In this document: positions 15,001 to 30,000 of the stretch, in pieces | Layout of the letters: the number at the start of each line of letters is the position of its first letter | Numbering within the stretch: position 1 is the stretch's first letter | Origin: Montifringilla adamsi | Taxonomy: Eukaryota > Chordata > Aves > Passeriformes > Passeridae | Direction of reading: 5' to 3' | DNA: 64,000 bases | Assembly: GCA_017590115.1 (NCBI GenBank) | Contig: JAGGNK010006892.1 | Coordinates: 14,237,736-14,301,735 of the forward strand | Position numbers and translations under genes: made by a program | Notes under the pieces: generated by a model | The model's input: only the letters and a program-made list of their open reading frames with translations | What the model was told of the DNA's origin: nothing | Databases searched by the model: none

Positions 15001-18000
15001 TGTTCTAATGCTTGGTTGCAAAATCAGATGTGCTGGCAGGTCAGAGTCACATGCTGGATATGAGCAGTAACATCCAGCCAGTACTTGTACTGGGAATTAT
15101 GGTGCTACCAGGTAGCTTCATAAAGTCAGTAGTACTAATTCATATTCTTTTGCTATTAATAGACTGGTTTATACACCTTTTCTTTCTAAACAGAGGTGCA
15201 ACATATTCCATTCTCTAGAGATTATTGAATTCTATTATGTAATTATTTTAAGTAGTATTTCTCTTGCTGTTACAGTGTGAACCCCAGCTTTGGCTATTCC
15301 AGCCAACCTGTGAGTGTATCTCGTGCTGGTGCATAATTCTCCCTAGTAATTCCAAAGGGATTGGGGAGGTTGTGCTTGTGCTGAGTCTGTGTTGTCTGTA
15401 TGTGGGCAGTGTAGCATGTCTGCTTGCATGTCTGCTTGGCATGTGTTCAGTGTGCCAGTGTCTCACAAAGGGGGCCAAAATGCCAGGGCTGTCATTTCAG
15501 GGACCTGAAAGAGCTGTCTCCTAAAGAATAGTCATTTTGGTTGGGGTATAAAAATTCCAAAAAATTCATACTAGGTGATCATATGGCATGAATGTGGGGT
15601 CTGCTCTGAAATTCTGGTGCTTTAACCTGTATCAGATACTAATTTTTTATTAAAATATCTTGGGTTCTTTTCCTTGGAGGGCTGCCAAGTTGTCGGGAAG
15701 TTCTGGTAAAATACGTTGACTATGGCAACATTGCTAACTTAACTCATAAAGACATACGCAGAGTCAAACAGGAGTTCCTGAGCTTTCCAGAAAAGGTAAA
15801 TGCCTGGATTAAACACTCAAAATTAGCAGCATCTTGGGGAATGAGAGAATTGTTCACCTTCTGAAATATATTAAATAAATAAAATGTTGAGGAACTTTGT
15901 TTTTGCCCACCATTATAAAGTGTTAAAGTTTTGGGTGCATATTGAAAACTTAAATTTTTTTTTTCTTTCATGTATAAATTAAAACTAATGTTGCCCTGCA
16001 GTATACATACTGCAGAAGAGGTATATATACAATGTGTATATACATGTGTATTTAATTCACTTAAATTTATTTCCGTAATAAGCCAAATGAATTTTTACAT
16101 TTTTTCCTTTTTAAATGATAATCTCATAAGAAGGGTTGGTTTTTTGTTTTGGTTTTTTTTTTGTTGTTGTTTGTTTCTTTTCTTTTTGTTTGGTTTTTTT
16201 TTGTTTGTTTGTTTCTTTGTTTTTTGTTTGCATTTAAAATTTGGTGGTTTTCTAACATGGGGAATGGTTGGAGTGTCCCCGTTTTGACAAGGAGGAAAAC
16301 TGACTGGGAAAGAAAATGGCAAAGTATTTTTGTCAAATAAAAAAATGCCCATAAATGGAAATTATTTTTTCTTTGCTATTAATTTGATCATTTTGGTTAC
16401 TAATCCCAATTATGCTGAACTTGGAAACTTCATATGTTGGTAGGGGTTTTTCTTTACTCCTTGAAGGCACCAGTAGGCTTTTTTCATCACTTCTGTGCAA
16501 TAATCTTTACTGATCTCTGCACCAGTTCTATGCCTTACCAAAAAAGGAGAAAAATAGTTTTAGGCTCTTTATATTTCAGCAAGAAGGTCTCTTAACGTGA
16601 GGTTCATGCTCAGCTACTGGGAAGGGAGGGGTCTTTTTGAACTAAATTAGATTGTGGTAATGTGGAACCAGAAGGCAAGGTCGTGCTGTCTTGCTTGAGT
16701 GCAAAGCAAAGCCTGTGATTCAGCCATAATGAGATGATCTTGATCTGTATGTGATGTTAGCTGCATAATCTTGGGTTATTCTTCAGGCAATCAGGTGTAG
16801 GCTGGCTTGCATTGAGCCATTCAAAGGGGCAAATGAGTGGAACAGAGAAGCCAAGGAAAGATTTGAAGAAATGACTGAAGATAAGCTTATGTTGTGTTCA
16901 GTTATTGGTAAGTTATCCGGAATGTATTAATTTCGATTTATATATTATGTTGTCTCAAATGTAGAAACCATCACTTTGATATTTAAAATAGTATTTATTT
17001 GAAATGCTTGTGTTCATACCTGCTAGAGATCCTGGAGTGAGAATATCTAAATTCTCTCCTCTGATTGGAGGAGGCATAACAGATAAAACTTGCAACAAAA
17101 GTTCTGTTCTTGTCTTGTCTGACAGACCACACCAGTGTTACATGATATAAGTATTCTGGTTTTTCAGGTGGGCTTGTTTCAAAAGTACTAGCTGTGATGC
17201 TTCCTGACTTCATTGATAGCTGGGAGTGTGATTGCTGCTGCTCTAAAATATTGCCAAAAAAGAAAATAATTTCAGATAAGACATACATGACTTAGTAGGA
17301 TTTTTCTCAATACCATATATTGTTCACATGTAGCCACTTACTTTTCAGCCCTTGTGGAATGATGGTTTGGAGCCCATTTGATAAATGGAATCATGCGTAG
17401 CAGTTGGAGTTTTTGTACAGAAGTATTTGGTGATAATTGGTGTATTTTAAGTTAATTTTATGGATATGTGCAAAGCTAAGTGTCTGCATATTGTTGGTGT
17501 TCAGAATCAATTATTCTGTACATCAAATGTAATTTTGGAGAATTCTGTCTTTTAGCACTATTTGTCATTGCTCTAAAACCAGTCTTCATTGGTTGGCACT
17601 AACTATGCTGTTATTATTCATTCACAGAAATTTTAGATAATAACATCTTATCTATTGAACTCTTCAATGCCTCTGCTGATAATGGGAAAAAATTTAGTAT
17701 TAACTGCCAGCTAGTTGAGGAAGACTTGGCATCCTACATACCTGGGTAAATACATTGTGCATTACTTTTTAAGTATTTGGAAATACAGAATTTGTCAATT
17801 GAAGCTGCTGGTGTTGGTGCGTTACCTCCAGTGGCTGGAATTTACCACATCTGCAATAAATTGATTTTAAGATCACATCCATCAGCTGGTGTAATTTAGA
17901 GTGTAATTAATATAGAACTGCGGTTCAATAGTTGAATTCTGAAACTAAATCTTAACTAATGTATTGAAGTTGTGCCTGTGAAAAAATGGAAATCAAATGT

Positions 18001-21000
18001 TGGCATTGTACTTGTAGTGTCCCTAAGTGCCAAATCTTGCCAGAGTGTTCACTGTTAACGTTCCCATTCCCATGTAGTAAGAAAAAGAATTTGTGTCTTA
18101 AACCTGCTCGTACAGTGAGTCATCTCTTTGGAAGGTCTAGAAGAAATTTGGGTAACCAGCTATGACAGCAACAGAAGGGTTGGGAAGACAGCAGAGTTGG
18201 GAAGTGTGGTGGGGGAGATGAGGCTGATGAGGATATTACACTGCTGCATTTAATTTGCTGGCTTTTTACTAAGATAATCCGTGGGCTGTATTCATGAAAA
18301 TCTGTAGTTAATCTTTCATTAATAATTTTTTGAATATTAATGGAAATATATCATTAAATGGGACGTTTTCATTCCAAAAGGAAATTCCTGAATTTGCTTT
18401 TTCTAGAAGGAAGCATGTAAGTGGATTTTCTCTCCTAGCTCAGAAATGTTGCTAAATCTTAGTAATACTCTAATACTGTCATAGTCACAATTTTTAGTAA
18501 GATTTTTGTAAGTAATGCAACCTGAACAGCTGAGTTGGTTTTTTCCTGTCACAAAGGTATTTTGTTGTGTCCCATGTGTACTTAGATGCCTGCTTCCAGC
18601 CTTCAGTCAAGGGGGTATATTCCTTTACCCTAAGTTGTTGTGTAACACTGATACCTTGAACAGGGTGGATTTTATGATCCCTTGAATAAGGTAGAATTGA
18701 TGATCCCTTGCTCACTCCACCTTCTTTAGTTGGACTGGGGAGAAAATGAAAGAAATTTGAGCAAGAAAACTCATGGGTCAAAATAAAGACAGAAATCACT
18801 TACCAAGTAGGCAAAACAGACTTAATTTTACGTAGTTATTACTAATTAGCATAAGCACTGAATTACTAATTCAGGCATTGGTACACAGAAGACAAAGATT
18901 TATAGCACCTGCCCTCCCCCTTTCCCAGGGTCAAGTTTATTCCAAGCAGCTCTCATTCCTCTCCTGCACTTGAGTTACACTCATCCCATTCAGGGAGGCA
19001 GTGAGTGGTGCAGGAGTTGGGGTCAGGACACAGCAGTTTATCTGTGCTGCTCCTTCCTTCTTTTCTTCCTGTGCTTAAGAATGGACCCCCCGCAGGCCTT
19101 TGTTCTTTATTTTGTGGGGCAAGAGGCCCACTCCAGATCTTCTCTTCTTATGATCTTGGTGTTCCCTGTGGTATCTCTTCTATTCCCTGAATGTGCAAGG
19201 ACACCTTCTGAGGGAGAACAGAAATGTTACTATAATTAGTGTTTAGAAGTAGAACTTAAGAATGTTTTTGTCCAAGCTGCAACTCACTTTTTTCATGTTG
19301 AATAATTCCTGTTATTTTGTTATTGAGCCTTTTTCACTTCATTTAAAATTGGTTTAAACTTTCCATTTTAACTATGTTGTGCTCTTTACAGGTACACTGA
19401 AAAAACTGAAGTAAAGCCTAATGAAATATGGGATGATCCTCTAGAAGAAATTTCTAAAACCTCAGAAGCTTTTATTCCTACAGACATGGAATCTGTGGAT
19501 GGAGATTTCAGATCACTTTGTAACAAGGAGTTATGTGGGACAATTAGTCATGTTGTGTCTCCTAGTAAAATTTTTGTACAATTGCTGGCAGCAGAAAGTA
19601 TACTGAAAAGGTACTAAAATTCAGAGAACTTTCCTTTAGTTAAAGTGTCTTTATTACAGAGTGGTGAAATATAGTTAGAGCAAACTCTGATGATAGTTGA
19701 ATTTGATACTGTGTACTTCTTGAAGGCTGCTGACTTACATGCCTTTGTTGAGGAAAGTATAGGAGCAAAAGAGAGGCTGGCACTACATTGTGGCTTATTA
19801 AATAGTTCTGATTCCAAGTTAAGTGTATGATCTCACTCGTATTTCAAATCAGTTTTATTGTAGTAAGTATTGGAGCCAGATGAATGCAACACTGTCCAAA
19901 AAGATTCAATCTTCCTGCTCTTTCTTCTCTCCTTTGCATTCCCTCATTAGAAATCTGGTTGAATAAAACCTGTATCCCAAGTCTTAGAACTTACTATTAG
20001 TGGTAGTAGCAGGGTTTTTGTTTTTTTTTCAAAATGTTTCCAGTACCCTGTTTGGAAGATTGAACATAGTTTCTAGACACAGTGTATATCAGCCTACCTT
20101 TGATATTTAGCCTGCCTTTGATATTTAGGTAACATTTAGGTAGTCATGCCTACTCTTTGAAAATATTTAAGAGTGTGTTGTGGTTTAGTGCAAGTTGCTT
20201 ATGTATTCATTTATCTTTTAATCTTCTTGGCTGTAACTGCCTGGAGCTCCATTTATGTAGTCATGACACTGAGGACCACACTCCCAAGCTGTCAAGAGAA
20301 AACAGTGTAGTTTTCAAATAGTGCCATACAAAGCACTCAGGTTTGTGCAGATTAATTCTAGTGTCTAAGTTAACATGATAGGTTTACAGACTTTTAATGA
20401 GAGTGCAGGTTTTGTAACTCCCATTTCATCTATTTCTAACATGTCATGAAGAAAAACTGCAGCACTGTGCACCTGTTGAAACAGTACAACTTCATTGTAT
20501 GTTAGTTAAACAGTGACTGAATAAGCCTTTTATTTACTGCATTACATTTTATCTCTAGCAAAGTGGTTTTTTGAATGTCAGTTTACAGGAGGAGATGGCT
20601 TCCATGTACAAAGACTCCCAGCCACAGTCTGTGAAGTGGGAGAGGGAAATGCACTGTGCTGTTTACGTACACGATGTGGGACAGTGGCAGAGAGGTCAGA
20701 TCCGCAGGATTGTCTCTGAAACAAGTGCAGAGGTAAAGCTCTTATCATAACAGGGTTCATACTTTTATTTCTAAACTTGGAAGCATTCACTGATTAAAAT
20801 AAGGTCAAATCTTTGTTTCTTTCTTCTGTGTTAATATTTTCTCACAGACTTTTGCTTTTGTTGAAGAGTCCAAGTAATGCTGTACATTGCTGCAAATCAA
20901 TTGACTGTCTTGTCAAAGCTCAGGTGCCTTTAGCAGGGAATCTGGTAGTTGAGGAAGGCTCGTGAGGTTGACTTTCTCTTTATTTACACTGCCCAGAGAT

Positions 21001-24000
21001 TCCCAAGCTACAGTCTAACAATGCATTTTAGATTCCAGCAGGTGTGTGAAAGTGAGGATTACAGTAATTCAAACGTAATGATCCTCGTTAAAAGAGGGAG
21101 CCAATTGAACCAAGTGCAACAGCACAAGATCACATGTAGTCAGGCAGCTGCATGAACCCTAAGCTGATGGTGAATCACTGTGCCATGTAGCTATAACATT
21201 TTCCATGGCAACCTCACACAGCACTGCTTGAAACATGTGTTCTGTTGTACCAATCTGAAAAATATGAGCACCAGAAAAAGCATTTTGTGACTAGATACTT
21301 ACATGTCTCCAAAGTAAGAATGCTCATTTTTGATCATGCAGGTAATGCAGGACTGCACTGCTGTTGGGTTTTTTTCCACCATCACCAGGTTGTGCCCAGG
21401 GGTCTTTTTAGCAGGAAGCAGAAATGGGACTTCATGTCTTTGCCATGCTGTGGTAGTTGCTTCAGTTGTCATTAAATATTTCAGTGCAAAAAGCATTTGT
21501 TAAATCCCAGTAATGTTTGAAATTTTTTTAACCTCCTCAGGGATGCTTTGAATTATCATTTCTTACAGATAACAGCAAGAGAGGGGTTTTTTTCTGTTTT
21601 GTGGTTTCCTCTGTGTTACAGGTACTACTTTATGATTCTGGAGCTGAAAAAACAGTGGAGGTCAGCTGTCTAAGAAAACTTGAAGAAAACATGAAGACCA
21701 TTAGGATGTTAGCAATGGAATGTTCACTGACAGAAATAAGGTAGCCTTTCCTGAGTGGCAGCATTATATGTCATTAATAATGACATACCTTTGTTAGCAC
21801 TGATTATGTAAGATTTGGATATGGTTTGCTTTTGGAATAAGGAAATGGGGTGGTGGTTGTGATTTGTTTAATAAATGTTTGGAGTTTTTTCTAAGGGTTA
21901 TACTCTATAGTAGTAAAGCAGAAACTGTGCCGTAGAAATAATGTTTATAGGTTGAGTTGTGAACAGATTTATTTCATTGAATACTTTTTTTTCACTTAGC
22001 TCAGAATTTGAGATGAATTGGATCTCCTGAAACTGTACAGTCTCTTTTCTGGACTGTTATCACAGGTGTCATAACTTCTAGAACTCATGATCCTCCTCAT
22101 TTTGAAATTCTGGGCTTGTATTTTTTAATTTTTCTGATTGTAGAGGTCCAGAAACTTATAATGACTTCATGTTACTCTTGACTGTAGTAGAGATACTTTT
22201 TTTTCTTTAACAATTTAGGTAGGATAGAAAAAAAGCCAAGTTTTTAGTAGAGGAAAGAGGTGGTGGTTATACTCAGGAGATGCTAACTTCTTTTGTGTAC
22301 CTAGAGATTATCATTTGTTCTATGTTAGACCCACAGGTGGAAGCACACAGTGGACAGCAACAGTGTGTGAATGCTTGTCCTATTACCTAACTGGAGCACA
22401 AGTGAAAGTAGTCATACAGGTTTGTAATCAAAACCAGTGGTATCTATAAAATTCCTGTCAGGCTGTCTGCTAATTTGGGATTTTTTTCTGAATATTTTGC
22501 CTTTCAAAAAATCATGATTAGAACTTGATTGTATAGCTGTTTGCTCTAGGTAAAAAGGTGCTTTTTCTTCTTTCTGCTTTACTTTTGTTACTCACTGGAG
22601 CACTACAGCAGCTGGCTACCCAGTGTGGAGAGAACTTCATATTTGATATATTTGGTTACTGAAGAATAGTAGATGTATCTTTGGGGTGACTGGATGCTGA
22701 CAGCCTTTATCGACAGATAAGCAAGCTGCTCAGGTTTTTTTATGAGAATTATTTCAGCAACTACTTTATTAGTTTTCAAGCTTCAGAGACTCCAGTGCTG
22801 TATGAATATCATTAGTAATTTATCTCTTCCACAGTTAAAAAAAAATATTATTAGAAGGGTTTGATTTGTTCAGCATCTGTTATCAGCTGCCAGTGATATT
22901 TTTGTGTGTGTGGAAATAAATCCACTCAGTGATGAGTGGAGTTATTTATGCATGGGTTTAAATCTCCTGCTGGAAAACAAGTGTTTGGCACTTGATTCTA
23001 TTAAAAAAGCTGAAGGGAAAAGCAAGATTTTACTCTACAACTCTTTTTAATGTCATGTGTAGCGTAGAACAGTTGGTAAAATGATTGGAACTGTCATATG
23101 GATTAAATAAATCTGTGTCTTCTCATGTGGGCACCAGTTGTTCAAGATGTCTGATTGACACTCAGTACCAATAAAACGAAAAATGTGCCTGTAGTTTAGA
23201 GGAAATGCATATTTGTAGTGTGTTGTCCAGCTCTCCCATTTTTTCCAGGAAAATGTTGTGGGTTGTGCATTGCCTGTGAAAATTCTTTGCAAAGATGAAA
23301 CAGGAAAAATGACTGATACTTCTGAATACCTTATTGAACAGGGTTTGGCTCTTAGAAACAGAAGGTTTGGATACTTTTCTTTTATATTCTTTCAGACTCT
23401 TATGTTCGTATTTGACCAAACTAATAAGTAAATAAAAACATTTGGATTGTGTTCTACAGTTCTAGCAACAGACCTCCATCTTCAATGGACTTACTTGAGT
23501 ATAATGTTATTTTTTGTATCCATGGTACATTTCAGTTCTCTAAGTTTGTAGATGAGATACTTGACAGTATTTTGAGATACCTTTGCCACTTCTCTGTGTT
23601 ACTTGTATTATTTTGTAGTTTTGCACTTCTGAAGTTCTTTGTCAGTTAATATATTGATATTTGATTGAATCTTCTAGAACTGGTAAAGCCGATGGGACTT
23701 GTTTAGTCTCCAAGGAACATCTTGAAGTACATTTCGAGCAGGAGAACACACAGCTGGATGGTTGTAATTCCAAAATTGGATTTGCAATAAACAGGACTGT
23801 TCCAGAGGAAAATACCACTATTTCAGAGAGTGAACAAAAATCACTCAAAATAAATGAGCCACTGCCTCATTCAGAAATGGATGAAGTATATAAATCTCCC
23901 ATTGTTCCTGAAGCAAAAGTTTTCCAGGCTGTAGTGAGTTGTATTGGAGGTGATGGAACTATTTATATAATACCAAAATCATTTGGTGAGTTTACATAGA

Positions 24001-27000
24001 AGAAAATGCATTTATGAATCTGAGTGCTCTTGGGTATCAGAATATATACTAGAACAACTATCTGGTACATGTTTACTGTTCTGGAATATTCCTCTTGGGA
24101 GGTCATGTCCTTTGGTGTCAGGGGCAGGGATTCTCTCTGTCCTTAAATTAGCTTTCCTGTCCTCCCAGCCTCCCAAGAAATCCAAAAACCCAAAGCGCTT
24201 GGATAGGCAGGTTGCTTGCCTTTCTTCTCTAGGCTGTGATGGGTAAAGCCTAAAGATTATTGGAAGTTAGCTTGGTTCTCAGATACTGCTGTATTTTTTT
24301 CTTCATTTTAAGCTCAGTACACAGTTTCTTCAGACTCTTTATTTGCCTTGTGATACACTCTATATCTCACAATGTTTCCTGCTTGTATTGTTTGAAAGAG
24401 GTTCATTTTTTTTCTGACTGATGCAGTGTCACTCCTCAGTTCTGTGTTAGTATATTGTGCTTCAGAGAAATATTTACATATGAGAACATTAATTCTATTT
24501 TTTTTCTCCACAAGTGCATTTAACTACTAAATTATGTAACTATTTTTATTCCTGAAACTTTGAAATTAAAAATACAGTAACCCCACTTGCACAGGACTGT
24601 GTGTTCTTCCTGCAGTTCTTGCTGTAGGCTGTACCATAGCAGGAGAGGTTCTTCTGGACACTCTTCTGTCTTGCTTCATGGTGTCCTACCACTGAAACAT
24701 AGGTTTGGGAGTTGTTGTCTTGTTCATGCTTTGTTTTGCTCTGATATGGTGCTGCCTAGGTGTCACTTACAAAAATTATAGACTCTTCTATAACTTCTTC
24801 TGATATTAGAATTCAGAATTACTAATGGCTTCAGAATTGGAAATGCAGTTTACTGTTAGTAACTCTTCTGCATATACTAGATATGGAACATATATATTGT
24901 ATCAGTGCTGGTAAATGTATTTTAGAGCTGCATGTGTGTTTATTTATACATGTCATCTGCATCTGATGGGGTTTAGTGATGGAAATATTTTGCATTAATG
25001 TTAGAGACTATTCTTAATTATTTTTTTTATTTCACCTCCTCTCCCAAGAAACTGCACTAAACAAATTGATGGCTGAAATACAGAATACCTTTAAAGGCCT
25101 TGGTCTCCTGATACCCTACTGCTGGAAGAAGGGAGAAGCCTGTGTTGTAAGAGGATCAGATACTGTGTGGTATCGAGCTAAAATTGTAGAAGTCAGCGGT
25201 AGTACCCTCCAGGTAAGTTTGATTGTGTGGTGTAAGGGGGGAGGGTATATGCATATCTGCATGTGTGTGTTTAAAAAAGGCATATAATCCAATCCTCTAA
25301 AACAAATAATGGATTTAGCTTTCTTTCGTTCAGCTGACCTGTGCAGTTGTTCATTCTGCGTAAAGGTGTGGATTACTGTCCTCATTTTTGCTTTTATTTT
25401 AAAGATCAGATCTGTCTACCTATTTCAGTTGTCACAATTTTTCCTGTAGTTTCCCTAGTAATGATTCATTTTCTTAAGTAAAAAGCTGCTCTTGATCTCC
25501 TGTAAGTAATCCCTTTTAGGTTTTTTATTTTACTGTTCTTACAGTATGTAGAATGCTTTGAAAACAATTAGGTTTATAATCCCGCCCTTGCCCTAATCCC
25601 CACCCAAAAAGTATTGGCTGTCTGTTACAAATTCTTTCTGCTGCACAGGTATAGAGCCTTCTTCTCATTAGTAGTTCATCTTACCTAAGCTCTTGAGCCT
25701 GCTCATGACTTTTGAATGCAGATTTGAAAAGTCTATCCTAGATCATAAATTTTTTTCCTTTCAATTTTAAACCAATGTTGGTTATTCCACAAAAGGTAGG
25801 AATTCTTGCAAGAGAAGTTTATAAACTGAATTTCTCATCTGCCACACCACTTTTTAAAATCCTTTCTTGCTTTTTCACTTTGTCCCATCACCTGCTTACC
25901 AACAAACCATTATTTTTTTCCTCCATAAAAGTAATGCTGTAAACGAACATATTCCCTTACTAAACTTAAGTATTTCGGGAATTATTTCAGGAAAGCTTTG
26001 TATTTCCTGTAGGTACAGTACATCGATCGTGGTTACATAGAGAGCATTCCTCAGTGTCACCTGTATCCAACCACATTCTACACTGGCATTCCTCCATTTT
26101 GCATCCCGTGTCAGCTCTACAAGACGCTGCCGGTGAGTAGCAGCTCATCCGTGTGTTGGTAGGTGGCTACTCCAATAATACCTGCTTAGTCAGAAAGAGT
26201 AGTACTGGTATCTTCTCTTGCCTGCCAGGATTCAGAGAAGAGATGATGAGGATTGTTTCAGCAGGTCCTTGTCAGGCCCAACAGGTTTGCTTTATCAGGG
26301 GAGCATGCTTGAAAGGCAGCTGTCAGTGGAGTTAAACCTTTGTGAGACAGGACACTGCCAGGGTTCACAAGGGGGATACTCTGAAATGCTAATTCATTTT
26401 GCAATAGCAGCAGCAAAAAGTAAGTCCTGGATTTCTTAACGCAGCATGGCAAGACAATCTGATCATGAAGTCCTGCAAAACAGTGTTTCTAACATTCTGA
26501 TCTTGGCTGTGTAGGAAACAATCTAAACTAATACAGCTGAATTGTTTTAGAGGTTTTTGTCAATAAGTAAGTGTGTAAATAACATCTTCACATACCATCA
26601 CACCTTGCTTACTCTGAATGGTGCACTTAGTAAAAGTGAAACACTGAAATTACCAGCTTACTTTTATTGCTGGAAGTAGTTAAATTGATAAAGGCTGTAG
26701 GGGTGGTGGGGCAGGGACAGGCAGCAGACCTGCCAGTGAAAGGTAGCATGCCCAGGTAGGAAAGCTCCTGCAGCAGGTGGTGAGAGGGCTGTGTAGCATC
26801 AGGGAGGCTGAGGAGGGCTTGGATAGCTGATTCCAAGTGCAGTCTGCAGTGGACCTGCAGCCAAATGGCCAGAAACGCTCCCAGCAGCACGTGTAGAAGA
26901 GAGAAGGGGCAATAATGCAGAAGAGTGGAAGGCAATGGCAAGGATGTGCAAGAAGAAGAGATTTTCTCCAGAGTGTGAGGTGCACTTGCAGCAGTGCTTC

Positions 27001-30000
27001 ATCACTCTGGGGGCTGACGAAGACAGAGCTGTCACATCAGGAGAGAGGCCAGGGCTGAGGAGGGCAGCACCCTCTGCTCCCCGTGTAGTCCCCAGTGCAG
27101 CTGGCAAAAGGCAGTGGGTGATAGGAGACAGGGGTGGGTGCTCCCTGCAGAGGGGTTCAGAGGAGCCCACGTGCTGACCTGGCACTCTCTAGAGAGGGAT
27201 GGTGCTCCTGCCTGTTTGTATCAGGGACGTCACTGAGAGGTTGCCATTCCTCTCACTGTTACCCAGTGCCATGAGTTAGTTATCTACTCCTGTTGACACC
27301 AGTGGTACTCCTCAGACTGCTCCTGGTCCCAAGAGTGTTTGTAAGGATCTGTGGCCTGCCAGTAGCATCAGTCCTGTCTGGCCAAGGGAAGGGGTTTGAA
27401 AGGTTCGCTCCATTCTGGTGAGTTAAGAAATCTTGACAACACTGTTGCCCCAGCCAGAGGCTGGGCTGCTTGGATGATGGCACTCACTTTGAGGAGCCTG
27501 CTCTGGTGGGGGCCCTGTGGGGCCCGTGTCTCAGAGAAGGGGAAGAGCCTCTTTGGTCTGTAGGTGTGCCAAGGCTGGAGAGGGATCGCAGGTCAGGAGA
27601 GCACCTGAAGAGCAGCACCTGTGGAGCAAGTGCAGGGAAGGGCAGTGAAGATCAGAGGGCTGGAGCATCTCTCCTTGATAGACTGGGAGAGTTGGGGCTG
27701 TTTGCCCTGGAGAAGGGAAGGCTCCACGGAGATCTTCAGCACCTTCCAGTGCCTAAGGGGGCTACAAGAGAGCTGGGGAGGGACTCCTTACAAGGTGAGG
27801 GAGTGATAGGGTAAGGGGGAATTCTTCAAACTGACAGAGGGCAGGTTTAGATTTGGTACTAAGAATAAAATCTTAACTACAAGGATAGCAAGACGTGGGA
27901 ACAGGCTGCTTAGGGATGTTGTTGATGCCCCATCCCTGAAGTGCTCAAGGCCAGGTTGGAGGGGGCTTGGATCAACCTGATTTACTGGAAGGTGCCCCTG
28001 CCCTCAGCAGAGGGTTCAAATTCAATCTTTAAGGTCTTTTCCAACTCAAACCAGTCTATGATTCTGTGAAAGACAGGCTTGTAAGTGTACAGGCTGGAAA
28101 GCAAACAGATACAGCAGAGAATAAAAGTATTTAAGGTGTGTGTTTTGTTGAATGTTATCTTAGTTTCTGTAATTCTTAGGATTATGCTTCAGACAATTTT
28201 GTGCATGTACATCATTGTGTACATAGTATCAGTTAGATTTGGCAAGCAGCATCTCTTTCGAAGCCATTTCAGGATCTAAAAATTGTGGGTTGCATTATCA
28301 CTTAAATTCTAGTGCACCAAATAGCAGATAATAATTAAATTATTGTAGACAAACTAATGATGTGTTTTTTCTAGTCAGATTTCTTTTTTAATGGTAGTTT
28401 TGTATTTCCATCTACCCTAAAAATAGGAAGACTACTACTTGTTAGCATCTTAATGTGTTGGTTTTTTGGTTTTCTCTAATTAGATTGGAAATATTTGGCA
28501 GCAGGAGGCAGTAGAATATCTTCAAGAACTTCTCAAAAATGAAGAGGTTGAAATTCATGTTAAGGTAGCCCAATTTATTCATAGATGTGGAATGAAGCAA
28601 AGTTTTTGTTGTCTTTTTCTTCTAGCTGCCATTAAGAATGGTAAATGGGGGACTATAGCACTAAATGTATTTCTTAGACAAAAGAAAAACCACAACTAAA
28701 TTTACTTCTGTGACTTTCCCCTTACTATAGTTTTCAGGCCTTAAATATGTTCATTAGAGTTAGTGCTGGTTTTTCACCCTGTTCATGTTGAGTTGTCATT
28801 TTGATGAGTAACCTACCTATTGGCAGCATAAATTGTTCAAAATTTATGACATAATGAACTATGGATGTGCTTAAATTTATTTATTAAAATTATAAGGAAA
28901 CACATCATCTGTATTGTCTGAAAAGCCATTTCGGACAGCTTAATGATAAATTGTGAAGGGGAAGGGTTTGAGTGAGCAAATATGGGATGATACTTCAGTG
29001 TTAGGATGAGCAATTGGTACTTCCATATCAGAAAGAGATATTCCCATTTGTGCTATAACTGATGGTAATAGACATCTTGGTCTTGTGTCTTTGAGTGTTA
29101 TACATACCAACAAGAGAGGTTTGAATTTCTTGGTCACTGTTTCTAAAACTTCAGCCAGTATTACTATTACAGTCCTGTTTTGTCCTGTGTAAATAGGAGT
29201 TACCAGATAACCCGTGGGGCAAGTTGTCCATCAGCCTATATTTTGGGGGGATGTCACTTTCGTCCTTCATGGCATACCAGAGGTACTGTGTTGCTGAAGA
29301 TTGCCAGGACATACAAAAGCTGGTGAGACTTGTGCGTTTGTGTGTGTCCCCCTTTTGCTGTTGCTGTTCTAACATTGGAAAGATTATTCAGTTCCTTGTT
29401 GTGACCTAGGAAGATTTGTAACTTTTTTAATATTTTTGTAAGCAGCAGTAGGACTGAGCACACAGGTCTGCAGCACAACATGGCAAGCTAAAATGTGCCA
29501 ATAAGATTCTGAACAGCAGATTGCCAAGAGTTTGTTCATGGGCTCTGTAATGTAAAGAGATTTTTGCACTTGTGTTTAAAGTCCAGCTAGTTTTTGTGTT
29601 CCTCTAGAACACTAGAAATAGGGTAGTACTTTTGTCACTTGAAGGGATTAGTTATTCATAGGAATATATCTAAGGATTGAGTAAATTAAATCAAGTATTT
29701 CAGCATAAAGCCAGTGATTTATAGGGGAGTTACCTAGGTTCTTTATTCCAATAGTCTGGGACACTTACCTGGTGGTCTTTAGGGGAGGATTGATGTTTCC
29801 ACCTAACTTCATTGTCTTAACACAAAAAAACCCATGCATAAGTAATTTCTCTGTATTTGTTTTCATTTTTTTGTTCCTTGAAATCTGAGGATGAGATTTA
29901 TTTAAATTGCTAAGACTTTGTTATTGCATTTTTCTCTTTATTCTGTTTAAGTCTGCCAATGTACTTTTCTTTCCAATGAACATCTTTGCTTCAGAAAATA

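Noticed and set aside
15970..16352. Several ORFs on both strands rich in F or K/N/Q
   Set aside because: They read through a T/G-rich low-complexity tract in an RNF17 intron.
26627..27814. ORFs of 60-128 residues on both strands
   Set aside because: They lie in CR1/repeat-derived G+C-rich sequence and match no protein.
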